From an uncultured Pseudomonadota bacterium (GTDB lineage Bacteria; Pseudomonadota; Gammaproteobacteria; Burkholderiales; Casimicrobiaceae), in assembly GCA_937958295.1 (NCBI GenBank), contig CALFEY010000314.1:1-26365 (forward strand): 26,365 nt of DNA, in the 5' to 3' direction. The notes under the pieces were generated by a model. That model was not told the DNA's origin and ran no database searches. It saw only the letters and a list, made by a program, of their open reading frames with translations. Below, piece after piece: positions 8,809 through 17,086 of the stretch (position 1 is its first letter; the number at the start of each line of letters is the position of its first letter). The position numbers were made by a program, and so were the translations under genes.

Positions 8809-10251
8809 ATGAAACTCGCCAAGACGATGTTGGCGCTGCTGGTGGCATCTCTCGTGGGCGCCTGTGCAACGCGGCCGGTGAATCCGCCGATCACGCAGAC
8901 GGAACCGCACGCCGGCTATCGCTTCGAGACGCGACAGGCCGCCGGCAAGACCGCCAAGGACAATCTGGTGATCCTTGCGTTCTCCGGCGGCGGCACCCGC
9001 GCTGCCGCTTTCTCTTATGGCGTGCTTGAGTTTCTCCGACGCACCTACATCGTGGGGCCGGAGGGCGCCAGGTTCCGCCTGCTCGACTCCATCGATGTCA
9101 TCACCGGGGTCTCCGGGGGGAGCTTCACCGCGCTGGCCTACGGCCTGTACGGGGAGAAGCTGTTCGACGACTACGAACAGCGATTCCTCAAGCGCAACGT
9201 GCAGGGCGAGCTCATCGCGCGGGCGCTCAGCCCCCAGTACTGGGGCGACCTGTCATCGGAAGGGTGGGGACGTTCCGAGCTTGCCTCGCAGTTCTATGAC
9301 GAGATCCTGTTCAACGGCGCCACCTATGCCGACCTCAATCGCGGCAAGGGACCGATGATCCTCGCTTCGGCCACGGATATTTCCACCGGCGCCCGATTCG
9401 TCTTCAACCAGGGCACGTTCGACGTCATTTGCTCGGATCTGGGTGCCGTCCCGCTGTCTCGCGCCGCCGCCGCGTCGTCGGCGGTGCCCGTGGTGCTCTC
9501 GTCGATCACCATCAAGAACTACGGTGGCACCTGCAACGGAAAGTTCCCGGCGTGGACCAAGCTCTTCCTCGACACGAACAATCCGCCGCGCCCGGCGGCG
9601 CGCGCCATTCGCTCGCTCCAGGCCTTGCAAGATTACGGGAACAGCGAGCGCCGGCCGTATCTGCACCTGGTGGACGGCGGCGTTTCCGACAACGTCGGCA
9701 TGCGGGGTGTGCTCGACGCGCTGGAGGTGCTGGAGGCGTTGCACGCAGCGGGCCAGCCAACGCCGCTCGACAGCGCCAAGCGCATCATCGTGCTCATCGT
9801 CAATTCGCTGTCGTCGCCCCCCACCAACTGGGACGAATCGTATTCCCCGCCGGGCACCATCGATATCCTGCTGAAGTCGGCGGGCACGCCGATCGACGCG
9901 TTCTCGTACGAGACGGTGGAGTCGCTCAAGGACACCGCCGCGCGGTGGGCCACCATGCGCATGATTCGCAATTCGCCCGCCGTTGCGGCAAACAAGGATC
10001 CGGCCGTGGCAGCGGCACTGCGCGTGCCGGATGCCGAGATCTATGCCATCGACGTGTCGTTTGCGCGGCTGAAGGACAAGAAAGAGCTGGATTACCTCAA
10101 CCGCCAACCCACGAGCTTCGTGCTCGAGCCCGAAGCCGTCGATCGCTTGCGCGCCGCGGGAGGAGCGATCATCCTCGACTCGCCCGAGTTCAAGCGATTG
10201 CTGAAGGACCTGGGCGCGCGCCTCGCAGAGCCGCCGCCGGCGGCCAAGTGA
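8809..10251 (+). CDS. Patatin-like phospholipase lipoprotein
   Basis: The 480-residue protein has a lipoprotein signal peptide with a V-G-A-C lipobox; Cys19 would be the lipidated residue. The patatin domain follows: the oxyanion-hole loop FSGGGTRAA (58-66), the nucleophile elbow G-V-S-G-G with Ser102, and the catalytic Asp289 in a D-G-G motif. This is the Ser-Asp dyad of patatin/ExoU-type acyl hydrolases, so lipolytic activity at the cell envelope is likely. An 'ACAGGA' site lies about 8 bases before the ATG. The gene follows the ThDP enzyme on the same strand after 170 bases. Nothing links the two functionally, and it may have its own promoter. Confidence 0.9.
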   Translation: MKLAKTMLALLVASLVGACATRPVNPPITQTEPHAGYRFETRQAAGKTAKDNLVILAFSGGGTRAAAFSYGVLEFLRRTYIVGPEGARFRLLDSIDVITGVSGGSFTALAYGLYGEKLFDDYEQRFLKRNVQGELIARALSPQYWGDLSSEGWGRSELASQFYDEILFNGATYADLNRGKGPMILASATDISTGARFVFNQGTFDVICSDLGAVPLSRAAAASSAVPVVLSSITIKNYGGTCNGKFPAWTKLFLDTNNPPRPAARAIRSLQALQDYGNSERRPYLHLVDGGVSDNVGMRGVLDALEVLEALHAAGQPTPLDSAKRIIVLIVNSLSSPPTNWDESYSPPGTIDILLKSAGTPIDAFSYETVESLKDTAARWATMRMIRNSPAVAANKDPAVAAALRVPDAEIYAIDVSFARLKDKKELDYLNRQPTSFVLEPEAVDRLRAAGGAIILDSPEFKRLLKDLGARLAEPPPAAK

Positions 10252-10301
10252 CGTCGCTGGTCGGCGGATCTGACGGGGGCCATGGCGGCGCCGGCCCGCG
10301 C

Positions 10302-11042
10302 TCACGCGGCGAGCGGCAGCCACGGCGACCATTGTCCGCGCGGTTGCGCAAGGCGATTGGCCACGATCTTGAACACCTCCGGATGCCACACGAGCCCGAG
10401 ATGGCTGCTGGTGACTTCCACGTTCTCGGTGTGCTTGCAGGCGTCCCCCACGCAGGCCTGCCAGGCAACGACCCCGTCGGAGCGGCTGTAGATCGACGTC
10501 GTGGGCACGGGGGGCGGTTCCCGCAACGAGCGGGCAAGGTCGCGGCTGATCTTCGCGGGGCTTCCGCGGAGGAGCTCGTAGAGCCACGCCACGTTCGTGG
10601 AGTCGGTCACCCGCGCAAACGGGGATCCGAGCGTGATGACCTGGCGCACGCGGTCGGGCATGACCTTCGCGAGTTCGCGCGCGTAAATGCCGCCTAAGCT
10701 CCAGCCGATGAACGTGGCATCGGCATGGCGGCTCACCATCGACTCCAGTTCGGTGGCGAGCGGGGCGAGCCAGCCGTTGACCGGTCCCCTGGGCCCGGTG
10801 TTGCGCCCACGCCCCCAGTCGTAGGCGACGTAGCCCAGCTTCTGGCAGTACTTCGCGAGCGGGGTCATGTAGCGGCTGTCCGCACCCAGACCCGGGAACA
10901 GCACGACGGCATGGCCATCCCCGGGCGGCGTGGCCGACGGCGTGGACATGAACTGCAGGCGCGTGAACTCCAGGGCGGCACGCAACGGCTCGAGGCCCAG
11001 CATGCCGAGGTTGGGGCGGGTGATCCTGTTGGCGGTGGACAT
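10302..11042 (-). CDS. Alpha/beta hydrolase, lipase/esterase-like
   Basis: The 246-residue protein has an alpha/beta-hydrolase fold signature: the strand and oxyanion region VVLFPGLGADS (about 46-56), the nucleophile elbow G-W-S-L-G-G with Ser115, an acid candidate in the YSRSDGVV segment, and a His candidate in SSHLGLVWHP. It has no signal peptide, so it is probably cytosolic. I chose the ATG at 11042 (MSTANR) because the codons upstream are Arg-rich and unlike any protein; they run antisense to nothing useful and into the ferritin-like gene. The ribosome site is weak. It lies downstream of the ferritin-like gene in the same direction (190-base gap). It is convergent with the patatin gene, with a 50-base gap between the stops. 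Confidence 0.83.
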   Translation of the reverse strand: MSTANRITRPNLGMLGLEPLRAALEFTRLQFMSTPSATPPGDGHAVVLFPGLGADSRYMTPLAKYCQKLGYVAYDWGRGRNTGPRGPVNGWLAPLATELESMVSRHADATFIGWSLGGIYARELAKVMPDRVRQVITLGSPFARVTDSTNVAWLYELLRGSPAKISRDLARSLREPPPVPTTSIYSRSDGVVAWQACVGDACKHTENVEVTSSHLGLVWHPEVFKIVANRLAQPRGQWSPWLPLAA

Positions 11043-11232
11043 CGTCGGACGGCGTCGGGGGAAGGTCTCAGGATGCCTGCGCGCGACGCTCGCGATGCTC
11101 CGGCCCGCGCCGATTTCAGCGTAGGCGGATGGCTTACCTGCGGGCCGCGGGCTCGGCTTGGACAGCGCAAGGCACAGAAGAGGCCTGACAACGGGGGGGT
11201 GCGCCTGTCGAGCGCGGGTCCCCCGCGCCTCG

Positions 11233-11832
11233 CTACGAGCGACCCTTCTCCACGTCGGCGGCCGTTTTGGCGTCCTCGACATGCTGCGTCTCCTCCGGTG
11301 GCGGCAGCACTGCCTCGAAGCCCAACGCTTGTAGCCACAGTTCGCGGCACCAGCCCTTGGAGTGGTAGAGGTGTTCATCCTCCTGATCCTCCACCTCGTC
11401 GTAGGCCGCCTGCAAATGCTGCGCCACGTCACCCGTCAAGCGCTTGGCGCATTGCCCGATGAGATGCCAGTTGGCGTGGTCCTTGGTCTCCGCCAGGACG
11501 ACGCAGTCGCACGCCACGAGCTGCGCCGCCTGGCGATCGCCCTCGGCAAGGGCGGCCCGCATTGCCGTGACGAGCGCCTTGCCGTTGCTCTGCACGATCC
11601 GGCATCCGGGCGTGGTCTCCTCCGGATCGAGACCGAGCGCGGCGCAGGTGGCGGTGAGCACGTCGACGTGCCGCAGCGTCTGGTCGAGGTACTTCTCCCA
11701 CTCCGCGCGCAGATCATCGTTGATCGCGCACTCCAACGCGTTGAAGTAGATGAGCGCGCCGCCGCGCTCATGCTCGAGCGCTTGCAGCAGGAGCTCGCGC
11801 ACAGGTTGTGGTACCGCCATCGGTTCGGGCAT
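11233..11832 (-). CDS. Ferritin-like four-helix protein, coupled to katE
   Basis: This 199-residue, largely helical protein has carboxylate and His clusters spaced like a ferritin-superfamily di-iron site: Glu20/Glu22 with Glu34, Glu44 and His55, then E-T-K-D-H (115-119) with His123, and E-D-E-H (151-154). A member of the ferritin-like/bacterioferritin-like group is therefore likely, with a role in iron handling or peroxide defence beside catalase. The last 25 residues are acidic and probably disordered. The ATG has an ideal AGGAG site whose bases overlap the TAG stop of katE, so translation of the two is probably coupled. The exact subfamily is not certain. Confidence 0.72.
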   Translation of the reverse strand: MPEPMAVPQPVRELLLQALEHERGGALIYFNALECAINDDLRAEWEKYLDQTLRHVDVLTATCAALGLDPEETTPGCRIVQSNGKALVTAMRAALAEGDRQAAQLVACDCVVLAETKDHANWHLIGQCAKRLTGDVAQHLQAAYDEVEDQEDEHLYHSKGWCRELWLQALGFEAVLPPPEETQHVEDAKTAADVEKGRS

Positions 11833-11838
11833 GGCGAT

Positions 11839-11843
11839 CTCCT
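11839..11843 (-). promoter_or_regulatory. Ribosome binding site overlapping the katE stop codon
   Basis: AGGAG on the minus strand lies 6 bases before the ferritin-like ATG at 11832 and shares bases with the katE TAG stop (11842-11844). It decides the start of the ferritin-like gene and suggests re-initiation by ribosomes finishing katE. Confidence 0.7.
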
Positions 11844-14274
11844 AGACCAGGGGCGGATCGGATTCGCGGGCGAAGGCGCGATGGGCCGCGATCGCCGTCA
11901 CGAAAGCCTCGCCGCTCGCCGCTCCGGTGCCGTCGCCCAGCACGAGGCCGGGGTCGGGGGCGCCGTCGGGCAGGGAGGTCGGCAAGGCTGCCTTGGTGAG
12001 CACCGCGGAGCGCGTGCCACCCAGGAACATGATGGCCTTGCAGTGACGATAGGCGTCCTTCACGAACTCGATGGCGCCTCCGTGCGTGGCCAGCGCCGAA
12101 CCCGCGGCGCCGCCGGGCACCACCACGGCGTCGAATGTCACCGACGGTCCCGTCTCGAGGGTGATCTCGACGGAGATGATGCCGCCGTCCCTCGTCGCGA
12201 TGTCGCCCAACTGCGTGCCTACGTAGCGCGGGACCGCGCCCTGTCTCATGAGCTCGGCGTGGATCTGCGCGACCTCGGCCTCCACGCCCGGGGCGACGAG
12301 GATGGCTACCTTGCGCGTGGCGATACTGCCGTCGCCCGGGCGCGCCATCATCGACAAGGTGTCCGAGCTCTCGATCTCGGCATCCGGCACCACGTCGAGC
12401 GCGCGCGGAAGGGGGTCGGGCAGCCGCATCCCGAGGCCATCGGCCACGGCGCTCGCGAGCTCCTCCGCCACGTTGCGCAGCGTGGCGACCACGCGGCGAC
12501 GCACGGCGGGCGTCTGCACCTTCGTCAACTCGAAACGGAACGCCTTGATGATGTGCAGCTTCTCCACGTCGGTCTGGCTGTTCCAGAACAGGGTGGCCTG
12601 GTTATAGTGCTCGGCGAATTTCTCCGGCTTGCCGCGGACCTTGTCCTCCTGAACGGGTTGCGGAAAGGACATGAAGCCCTTCGCGCCGGCCTGGAACGGG
12701 CAGCCGCCGCCGAGCGAGTTGGGCTCGTACGCCACGCGGCCACGCGGAATGCCCTGCCGGTGCATGCCGTCGCGCTGGTTGTTGTGGACCTGCGCGACCG
12801 ATGCGTTGACCGGGATCTCGTGAAAGTTAGGGCCGCCCAAGCGCGAGATCTGCGTATCGACGTAGGAGTGGATGCGTCCCGCGAGGAGCGGATCGTTGGT
12901 GAAATCGAGGCCCGGCACGATGTGCGCGGTGCAGAAGGCCACCTGCTCAGTCTCGGCGAAGAAATTGTCGGGATTGCGGTTGAGCACGAGGCGACCCACG
13001 GGCTGCACGGGGACGAGCTCCTCCGGCACGATCTTGGTCGCATCGAGGACATCGAACGAGAAGCGCTCGCCCTCTTCCTCGGTGAAGACCTGCACGCCGA
13101 GCTCCCATTCCGGGTACGCGCCCGCCTCGATCGCTTCCCACAGGTCGCGCCGGTGGAAATCGGGATCCGCGCCGGAGATCTTGACGGCCTCGTCCCAGAG
13201 CAGGGCGTGAGTGCCGGCCACCGGGTTCCAATGGAACTTCACCAGCCGCGACTCGCCTTGCTCGTTCACAAAGCGGAAGGTGTGCACGCCGAAGCCCTGC
13301 ATCATGCGGTAGCTGCGTGGGATGGCGCGGTCGGACATGATCCACATGAGCATGTGCGTGGATTCGGGCATGAGCGAGACGAAATCCCAGAACGTGTCGT
13401 GAGCCGACGCCGCCTGCGGCATGCCGTGATGCGGCTCGGGTTTCACTGCGTGCACGAGGTCCGGGAACTTCATCGCATCCTGGATGAAGAACACGGGAAT
13501 GTTGTTACCCACGAGGTCCCAGTTGCCTTCGTCGGTGTAGAACTTCACGGCAAATCCGCGCACGTCGCGTGCCGTATCGGTCGAGCCGCGCTCGCCGGCC
13601 ACGGTGGAGAAGCGCACGAACACGGGCGTGCGCTTGCCCGCCTCGGCGAACACGGAGGCGCGCGTGATCTCGGTGAGCGGGGCGTAGCACTCGAAGTAGC
13701 CATGCGCCCCCGATCCGCGGGCGTGCACGATCCGCTCCGGGATGCGCTCGTGATCGAAGTGCGTGATCTTCTCGCGGAGGATGAAGTCCTCGAGCAGCGC
13801 CGGGCCGCGGAAGCCGGCCTTGAGCGAGTTCTGGTTGTCGGCCACCGGCACGCCCTGGTTGGTCGTGAGCACCCGGTCTCCGGAATCCACGCGCACGCGA
13901 TCGAGCGAGGCGTTGCCCGGATTGAAGCTCGCCTGCGGCTTGCCGCTGCCCACCTTGGGCGACGCGTGGGTCTCGGTCAGCGTGCTGCCGCTGACCAGCG
14001 GATGCGGTGGCTCGACGGACTGTCCCCTGGCGGGGTCGCGCGCCGCGTCGCCAAATTCGCTCGGCTTGGCCGCGTTGAACGGAAACTGCGCGGCCACCGC
14101 TTCGGTGCCCGCGTGCTTGGCCGTGGCTGCATCGGCGACGGCGGACACGCCCTGCGCGGGACCGCTCACGGTGCCCTTGCTGCTGGACGCCCCGGCGTCG
14201 CTGCCGTTGGGTCGGTCCGCCGCTCCGGCGCGTCCTGGCTTCCTGGATTTCGAGGTCGACTTCGTTGTGGCCAT
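11842..14274 (-). CDS. katE: Large-subunit catalase HPII (KatE) with DJ-1/PfpI-like C-terminal domain
   Basis: The 810-residue protein converts hydrogen peroxide to water and oxygen with heme. It carries the distal His184 in the RIVHARGSGAHG motif, the distal Asn in VGNNIPVFFIQD (around 257), and the heme-ligating Tyr471 in R-I-H-S-Y. The length and the C-terminal 170 residues, from about 640, with a flavodoxin-like DJ-1/PfpI fold, place it with clade-2 large catalases such as E. coli HPII. The N-terminal 100 residues are low complexity (Ala, Ser, Gly, Lys), somewhat longer than usual and probably disordered. An AAGGAA site precedes the ATG. The ferritin-like gene follows directly, and an alcohol dehydrogenase remnant lies 80 bases upstream. 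In E. coli katE depends on RpoS; similar stress control here is inferred. Confidence 0.96.
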   Translation of the reverse strand: MATTKSTSKSRKPGRAGAADRPNGSDAGASSSKGTVSGPAQGVSAVADAATAKHAGTEAVAAQFPFNAAKPSEFGDAARDPARGQSVEPPHPLVSGSTLTETHASPKVGSGKPQASFNPGNASLDRVRVDSGDRVLTTNQGVPVADNQNSLKAGFRGPALLEDFILREKITHFDHERIPERIVHARGSGAHGYFECYAPLTEITRASVFAEAGKRTPVFVRFSTVAGERGSTDTARDVRGFAVKFYTDEGNWDLVGNNIPVFFIQDAMKFPDLVHAVKPEPHHGMPQAASAHDTFWDFVSLMPESTHMLMWIMSDRAIPRSYRMMQGFGVHTFRFVNEQGESRLVKFHWNPVAGTHALLWDEAVKISGADPDFHRRDLWEAIEAGAYPEWELGVQVFTEEEGERFSFDVLDATKIVPEELVPVQPVGRLVLNRNPDNFFAETEQVAFCTAHIVPGLDFTNDPLLAGRIHSYVDTQISRLGGPNFHEIPVNASVAQVHNNQRDGMHRQGIPRGRVAYEPNSLGGGCPFQAGAKGFMSFPQPVQEDKVRGKPEKFAEHYNQATLFWNSQTDVEKLHIIKAFRFELTKVQTPAVRRRVVATLRNVAEELASAVADGLGMRLPDPLPRALDVVPDAEIESSDTLSMMARPGDGSIATRKVAILVAPGVEAEVAQIHAELMRQGAVPRYVGTQLGDIATRDGGIISVEITLETGPSVTFDAVVVPGGAAGSALATHGGAIEFVKDAYRHCKAIMFLGGTRSAVLTKAALPTSLPDGAPDPGLVLGDGTGAASGEAFVTAIAAHRAFARESDPPLV

Positions 14275-14354
14275 GTCGGATTCCTTCGTGATTCGGGAGT
14301 CGCCACCCGCAGGGCAGCGCTGTGGTTTGCGGTCGAGTCCGTGCCGGCAGGCGG

Positions 14355-14507
14355 CTACGGGACGAGGACGACCTTGCGGCGGCCCTCCTTCTTCTCGAAG
14401 ATCTCGTAGCCCCGGGCAGCTTCGCCGCGGCCGGCGTGTTCAAGTACCGGGTCGAGGACGTGGTCGACTTGGACCTCGAACGCGCCGTGATAGGTGAGTG
14501 CTTTCAT
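14355..14507 (-). pseudogene. Internally deleted zinc-dependent alcohol dehydrogenase remnant (50 codons)
   Basis: This open frame of 50 codons has a good ribosome site (GAGGGAA) before the ATG at 14507 and ends in TAG. Residues 1-23 (MKALTYHGAF...DPVLE) match the very N-terminus of zinc-dependent medium-chain alcohol dehydrogenases of the formaldehyde dehydrogenase-like group. Residues 32-50 (RGYEIFEKKEG...VVLVP) match their very C-terminus. Everything between, including the zinc ligands and the Rossmann fold, is missing, so some 300 or more residues have been lost with the frame still open. It cannot be an active dehydrogenase. Such enzymes are often encoded beside katE, which supports a decayed neighbour. 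A translated micro-protein or an assembly collapse are alternatives. Confidence 0.75.
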
Positions 14508-14630
14508 GGGATTCCCTCGGATCTCGGGCGGCGCGATGAAAGAGGATTGTGGCCGTGACGCGCCCTGTGGCATGTAGGCCGGTCTCCCGCGCCGTTGTCC
14601 GAAAGCGTCGGAAAGTGCAGGAAGGCCGGC

Positions 14631-14642
14631 GGTGCGCGCACC
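14631..14642. promoter_or_regulatory. 12-base perfect palindrome upstream of the receiver gene
   Basis: GGTGCGCGCACC is a perfect palindrome, followed at once by TTTGCTACCAT, which holds a TACCAT -10-like hexamer (14648-14653). A repressor site in the promoter spacer would look like this. A GC-only palindrome can arise by chance in such DNA. Confidence 0.3.
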
Positions 14643-14687
14643 TTTGCTACCATTCGCCCCCCGAATTCGCCCGAAAGGGGCGCCGCC

Positions 14688-15044
14688 ATGTCCCCTCGAA
14701 CCATTCTTGTCGTGGACGATCATCAGGATTCGCTGCGGGCCCTCGCCGCACTGGTGGAGGCGCTCGGCCACCGTCCCCTCGTGGCCAGCAGCGGGCACGA
14801 GGCGCTCGGCTTGCTGGAGCGGGGACGCGTCGTCGGCGCCGTGCTCACCGACTTTCGTATGCCCGATATGGATGGCATCGATCTGTGCGAGAAGGCGCGG
14901 CAGGTGCAGCCCGATGTCCCCGTGATCCTGGTCACCGGCGATCCCACCGGGGCCGAAGATGTGCTTCGGCAGGGCGCGATCGCGCTCCTCAAGCCCGTCA
15001 CGCCGGAGAGCCTGCAGCGCGTGCTGCAAGAGGCGCTCGCGTAA
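14688..15044 (+). CDS. Stand-alone response regulator receiver domain (CheY-like)
   Basis: The 118-residue protein is a bare receiver domain with no output domain. The acidic pair is Asp10-Asp11 (ILVVDDH), the phospho-acceptor is Asp55 (LTDFRMPD), the switch Thr is Thr83 (VTGD), and the conserved Lys is Lys102 (LLKP). All phosphorylation residues are present. A strong AAAGGGG site lies 7 bases before the ATG. No histidine kinase is in the window, so it must be phosphorylated by a distant kinase or act in a phosphorelay. It is divergent from the katE block and convergent with the glycosyltransferase gene. Confidence 0.93.
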   Translation: MSPRTILVVDDHQDSLRALAALVEALGHRPLVASSGHEALGLLERGRVVGAVLTDFRMPDMDGIDLCEKARQVQPDVPVILVTGDPTGAEDVLRQGAIALLKPVTPESLQRVLQEALA

Positions 15045-15084
15045 GCCGCACCGGCCGCCTCCGAGCGCCCCGCGTTCTTGACGT

Positions 15085-15729
15085 TTACGCGAGTGCGGTC
15101 AGGTAGTCGGCAAAGCCTCCGCTGAGCTTGCCCTGCCGCCTTGCGCTCGTCTGCACGCGCGGCCGCGCACTCCAGGCGATGCGCGCGTCCAGGCGCACCA
15201 GCGCCTGCACGAGGGCCACATCCTCGCGACACGCCAAGGGCGGGAAGCCGCCCGCCTTGCGATAAGCGTGACCGGTGAGCCCCAGGTTGGCCCCATGGAT
15301 GTGCTGGTGACCGTCGCGGTCGCAGTAGAAGCGCTCGTAAGACCGGCGCAGTGCCTCCGATCCGGGCGGCCAGGCCACCGCCACCGACCCGCACACGACC
15401 TCCGCCTCGAGGGAGAGCTGGTCGGCGAGCCAATCCGTCGCTACCACCGAGTCGGCGTCGGTGAAGGCGAGCCAGCGTGCGTCCTCGCGCAGCAGGGCCT
15501 CGGCGCCCGTGGCCCGCGCCTTACCCACGTTGCGGCACATCACCGCGATCGTTTGCACGCCCGCGGCGTTGGCGATGCGGGCCGAGTGGTCGCTGCAGTC
15601 GTCCAGTACCACGACGATCCGTACCGCTTCGCCCTGCAGGCGCGGATTCGCCGCCGCCCGTTGCAGGGCGTGCAGGCACGCCCCCAGGGCGCGCTCCTCG
15701 TTGTGCGCAGGCACCACCACGCCGATCAT
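15085..15729 (-). CDS. Family 2 glycosyltransferase, soluble
   Basis: The 214-residue protein starts with the GT-A fold signature IGVVVPAHNEE (2-12). It has the strand and loop VVVLDDCSDHS at 39-49, the metal/nucleotide-binding D-A-D at 91-93 (AFTDADS), and an E-D pair at 169-170 (CREDVALV) in the position of the catalytic base. No membrane segment is seen, so it is cytosolic and short compared with NodC-like or polymerising enzymes. It probably transfers a single sugar from a nucleotide sugar. Its ATG overlaps the stop of the methyltransferase gene by 4 bases (ATGA), making it the last gene of a four-gene operon. Donor and acceptor are unknown. Confidence 0.88.
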   Translation of the reverse strand: MIGVVVPAHNEERALGACLHALQRAAANPRLQGEAVRIVVVLDDCSDHSARIANAAGVQTIAVMCRNVGKARATGAEALLREDARWLAFTDADSVVATDWLADQLSLEAEVVCGSVAVAWPPGSEALRRSYERFYCDRDGHQHIHGANLGLTGHAYRKAGGFPPLACREDVALVQALVRLDARIAWSARPRVQTSARRQGKLSGGFADYLTALA

Positions 15730-16325
15730 GCGAGCCCTTCCCGTTGGGCGACGGAGCGCGGATCGGCGGTCCACACGTCGAGCAGGAAGTCCGGCTCGAC
15801 GTGCCGTGTGAGTTGCGGCAGCGTGAGCGCGGCGGCGAGGCACGCGTGGACGGCGCCGCCGCCCTGCGGATAGTCGGGGACGCGATGGCGCCAATGGCAC
15901 GCCACCACCACGCCATCCGCGGCGAGCGACGACAGCGTCCGCGCCGCGAGCCGCTGCAGCGCCTGCGCATCGAGGTAGTACGCCACCTCGCTCAGCACCA
16001 CGAGGTCCTGCACGCCGTCGGGCCAATCGTCGGGAACGCGCCCGGTGCTCAACTCGACGTTGGCCTGGGCATGCGTCCGCTGCCGGGCGAGATCCACCGC
16101 GCGCGCCGAGCTGTCGCTGGCGATCACCCGGTCACAGCGTTGCGCGAGCTCGCTCGTCAACTCGCCGTTCGAGCAGCCAGGCTCAAAGGCGCACGCGAAG
16201 CGCTCACGCGGCAGGCTCGCAAGCAGGAGCGATCGCTTGCGCTTCTCGTACCACCGTGAGCGAAACGACCACGGATCGTCGCAACCCGCGTACAGCGCAT
16301 CAAAATAGGTCGCGGGCAGGCTCAC
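15726..16325 (-). CDS. SAM-dependent methyltransferase of the NodS-like family
   Basis: The 199-residue class I methyltransferase has its SAM-binding glycine loop at E-P-G-C-S-N-G (48-54) and an acidic strand-2 residue at Asp71. The D-D-P-W (16-19), E-K-R-K-R (27-31) and S-E-V-A-Y-Y-L (112-118) segments resemble NodS, which N-methylates the deacetylated glucosamine of Nod factors. It overlaps the PIG-L gene upstream by 4 bases and the glycosyltransferase gene downstream by 4 bases. PIG-L and this methyltransferase type are also known as a single fused protein in other bacteria, which supports a shared pathway. N-methylation of an amine freed by the neighbouring deacetylase is the simplest inference. 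O-methylation is possible. Confidence 0.86.
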   Translation of the reverse strand: MSLPATYFDALYAGCDDPWSFRSRWYEKRKRSLLLASLPRERFACAFEPGCSNGELTSELAQRCDRVIASDSSARAVDLARQRTHAQANVELSTGRVPDDWPDGVQDLVVLSEVAYYLDAQALQRLAARTLSSLAADGVVVACHWRHRVPDYPQGGGAVHACLAAALTLPQLTRHVEPDFLLDVWTADPRSVAQREGLA

Positions 16326-17086
16326 GCGAAGACGCTCTCGTAGTCGCGGTCAAAGCGCAGGAGCGTGCTCGTGGGCAGGATGGCCGGGCGGCCCGTCGTT
16401 TCGTCCGGCGCGAGCTGCGTCGCGTGTGCGCGTATGGCGAGTCGCTTCGCGTCGCGCGCGGCCGCGGTGCACGCGATGCGGGCCAGTCGCGACCACGGCA
16501 CGCGCGTGTCTGCCGGCTGCGCCCAGTGCCACATCCACACCGGGAACTCGAAAAGCCGCGCCCCGTGCGCGGCGCACGCCCGCGCAACGGCACGCCCGGT
16601 GGCCTCGTGGTCCGGATGGCCATCGCCTCGCCACGTGGTGAATACCGCATCGCAGCCACGCAGGCGCGACGCCAGGAGCGACTCCAGGCGGTCTTCGTGG
16701 GCGGCCACTTCGCCGTCCGGAAGGCCCGCCTGGACGATCGCTCCGGGACTCCATCCCAACCGCGCCAGGCCGGCGTCGCGTTCGGCCAGACGCCGCAGGC
16801 CGAGCTCGGCGGGCGACCACTGCTGCGATGCCGGATGGCTTGCCTCACCGCGGGTGACGGACACGAGCAGGCTGTCCAATCCCCTGTTCGCGAGCATGCG
16901 CAAGGTGGCCCCCACGCCGAGGACCTCGTCGTCAGGATGTGGGGCCACCACGACCACGCGCGTGCAGCCTGTCACCAGGCCGGCGGCGTCCACTACTCGC
17001 GTGGGACGGGTCGCGGCGAGGATCTGTCGCCAGGCGGGCTCGGCCGTCCCCGCGCCGTGGATGAGGGGTCGCGCTACAGCGTCCAT
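16322..17086 (-). CDS. PIG-L/LmbE family zinc deacetylase
   Basis: The 254-residue protein has the metal-binding P-H-P-D-D-E motif at 49-54 and the third ligand in H-P-D-H at 157-160. Together these define PIG-L/LmbE enzymes such as MshB, which remove an N-acetyl group from an N-acetylglucosamine-containing substrate. Asp51 or Asp52 would be the catalytic base. I chose the ATG at 17086 because upstream codons overlap the acyl-CoA dehydrogenase-like gene and are not protein-like. This leaves a 13-base overlap with that gene's end and suggests coupled translation. It is cytosolic, with no signal peptide. It is the natural partner of the glycosyltransferase and methyltransferase encoded next. 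Confidence 0.88.
   Translation of the reverse strand: MDAVARPLIHGAGTAEPAWRQILAATRPTRVVDAAGLVTGCTRVVVVAPHPDDEVLGVGATLRMLANRGLDSLLVSVTRGEASHPASQQWSPAELGLRRLAERDAGLARLGWSPGAIVQAGLPDGEVAAHEDRLESLLASRLRGCDAVFTTWRGDGHPDHEATGRAVARACAAHGARLFEFPVWMWHWAQPADTRVPWSRLARIACTAAARDAKRLAIRAHATQLAPDETTGRPAILPTSTLLRFDRDYESVFA

Noticed and set aside
11042..11432. Longer start for the lipase-like hydrolase, adding 130 residues
   Set aside because: The extension is Arg-rich, overlaps the ferritin-like gene and shows no protein signal; MSTANR at 11042 starts the recognisable domain.
11362..14409. A 1015-codon plus-strand open frame opposite katE and the ferritin-like gene
   Set aside because: It has no recognisable domain, and the opposite strand encodes a full-length catalase with all active-site residues.
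15085..17086. Naming the cluster genes nodC, nodB and nodS
   Set aside because: The deacetylase is PIG-L, not the NodB polysaccharide deacetylase fold, and the glycosyltransferase is short and soluble, unlike NodC. Only the methyltransferase resembles a Nod protein, and no NodA is present.
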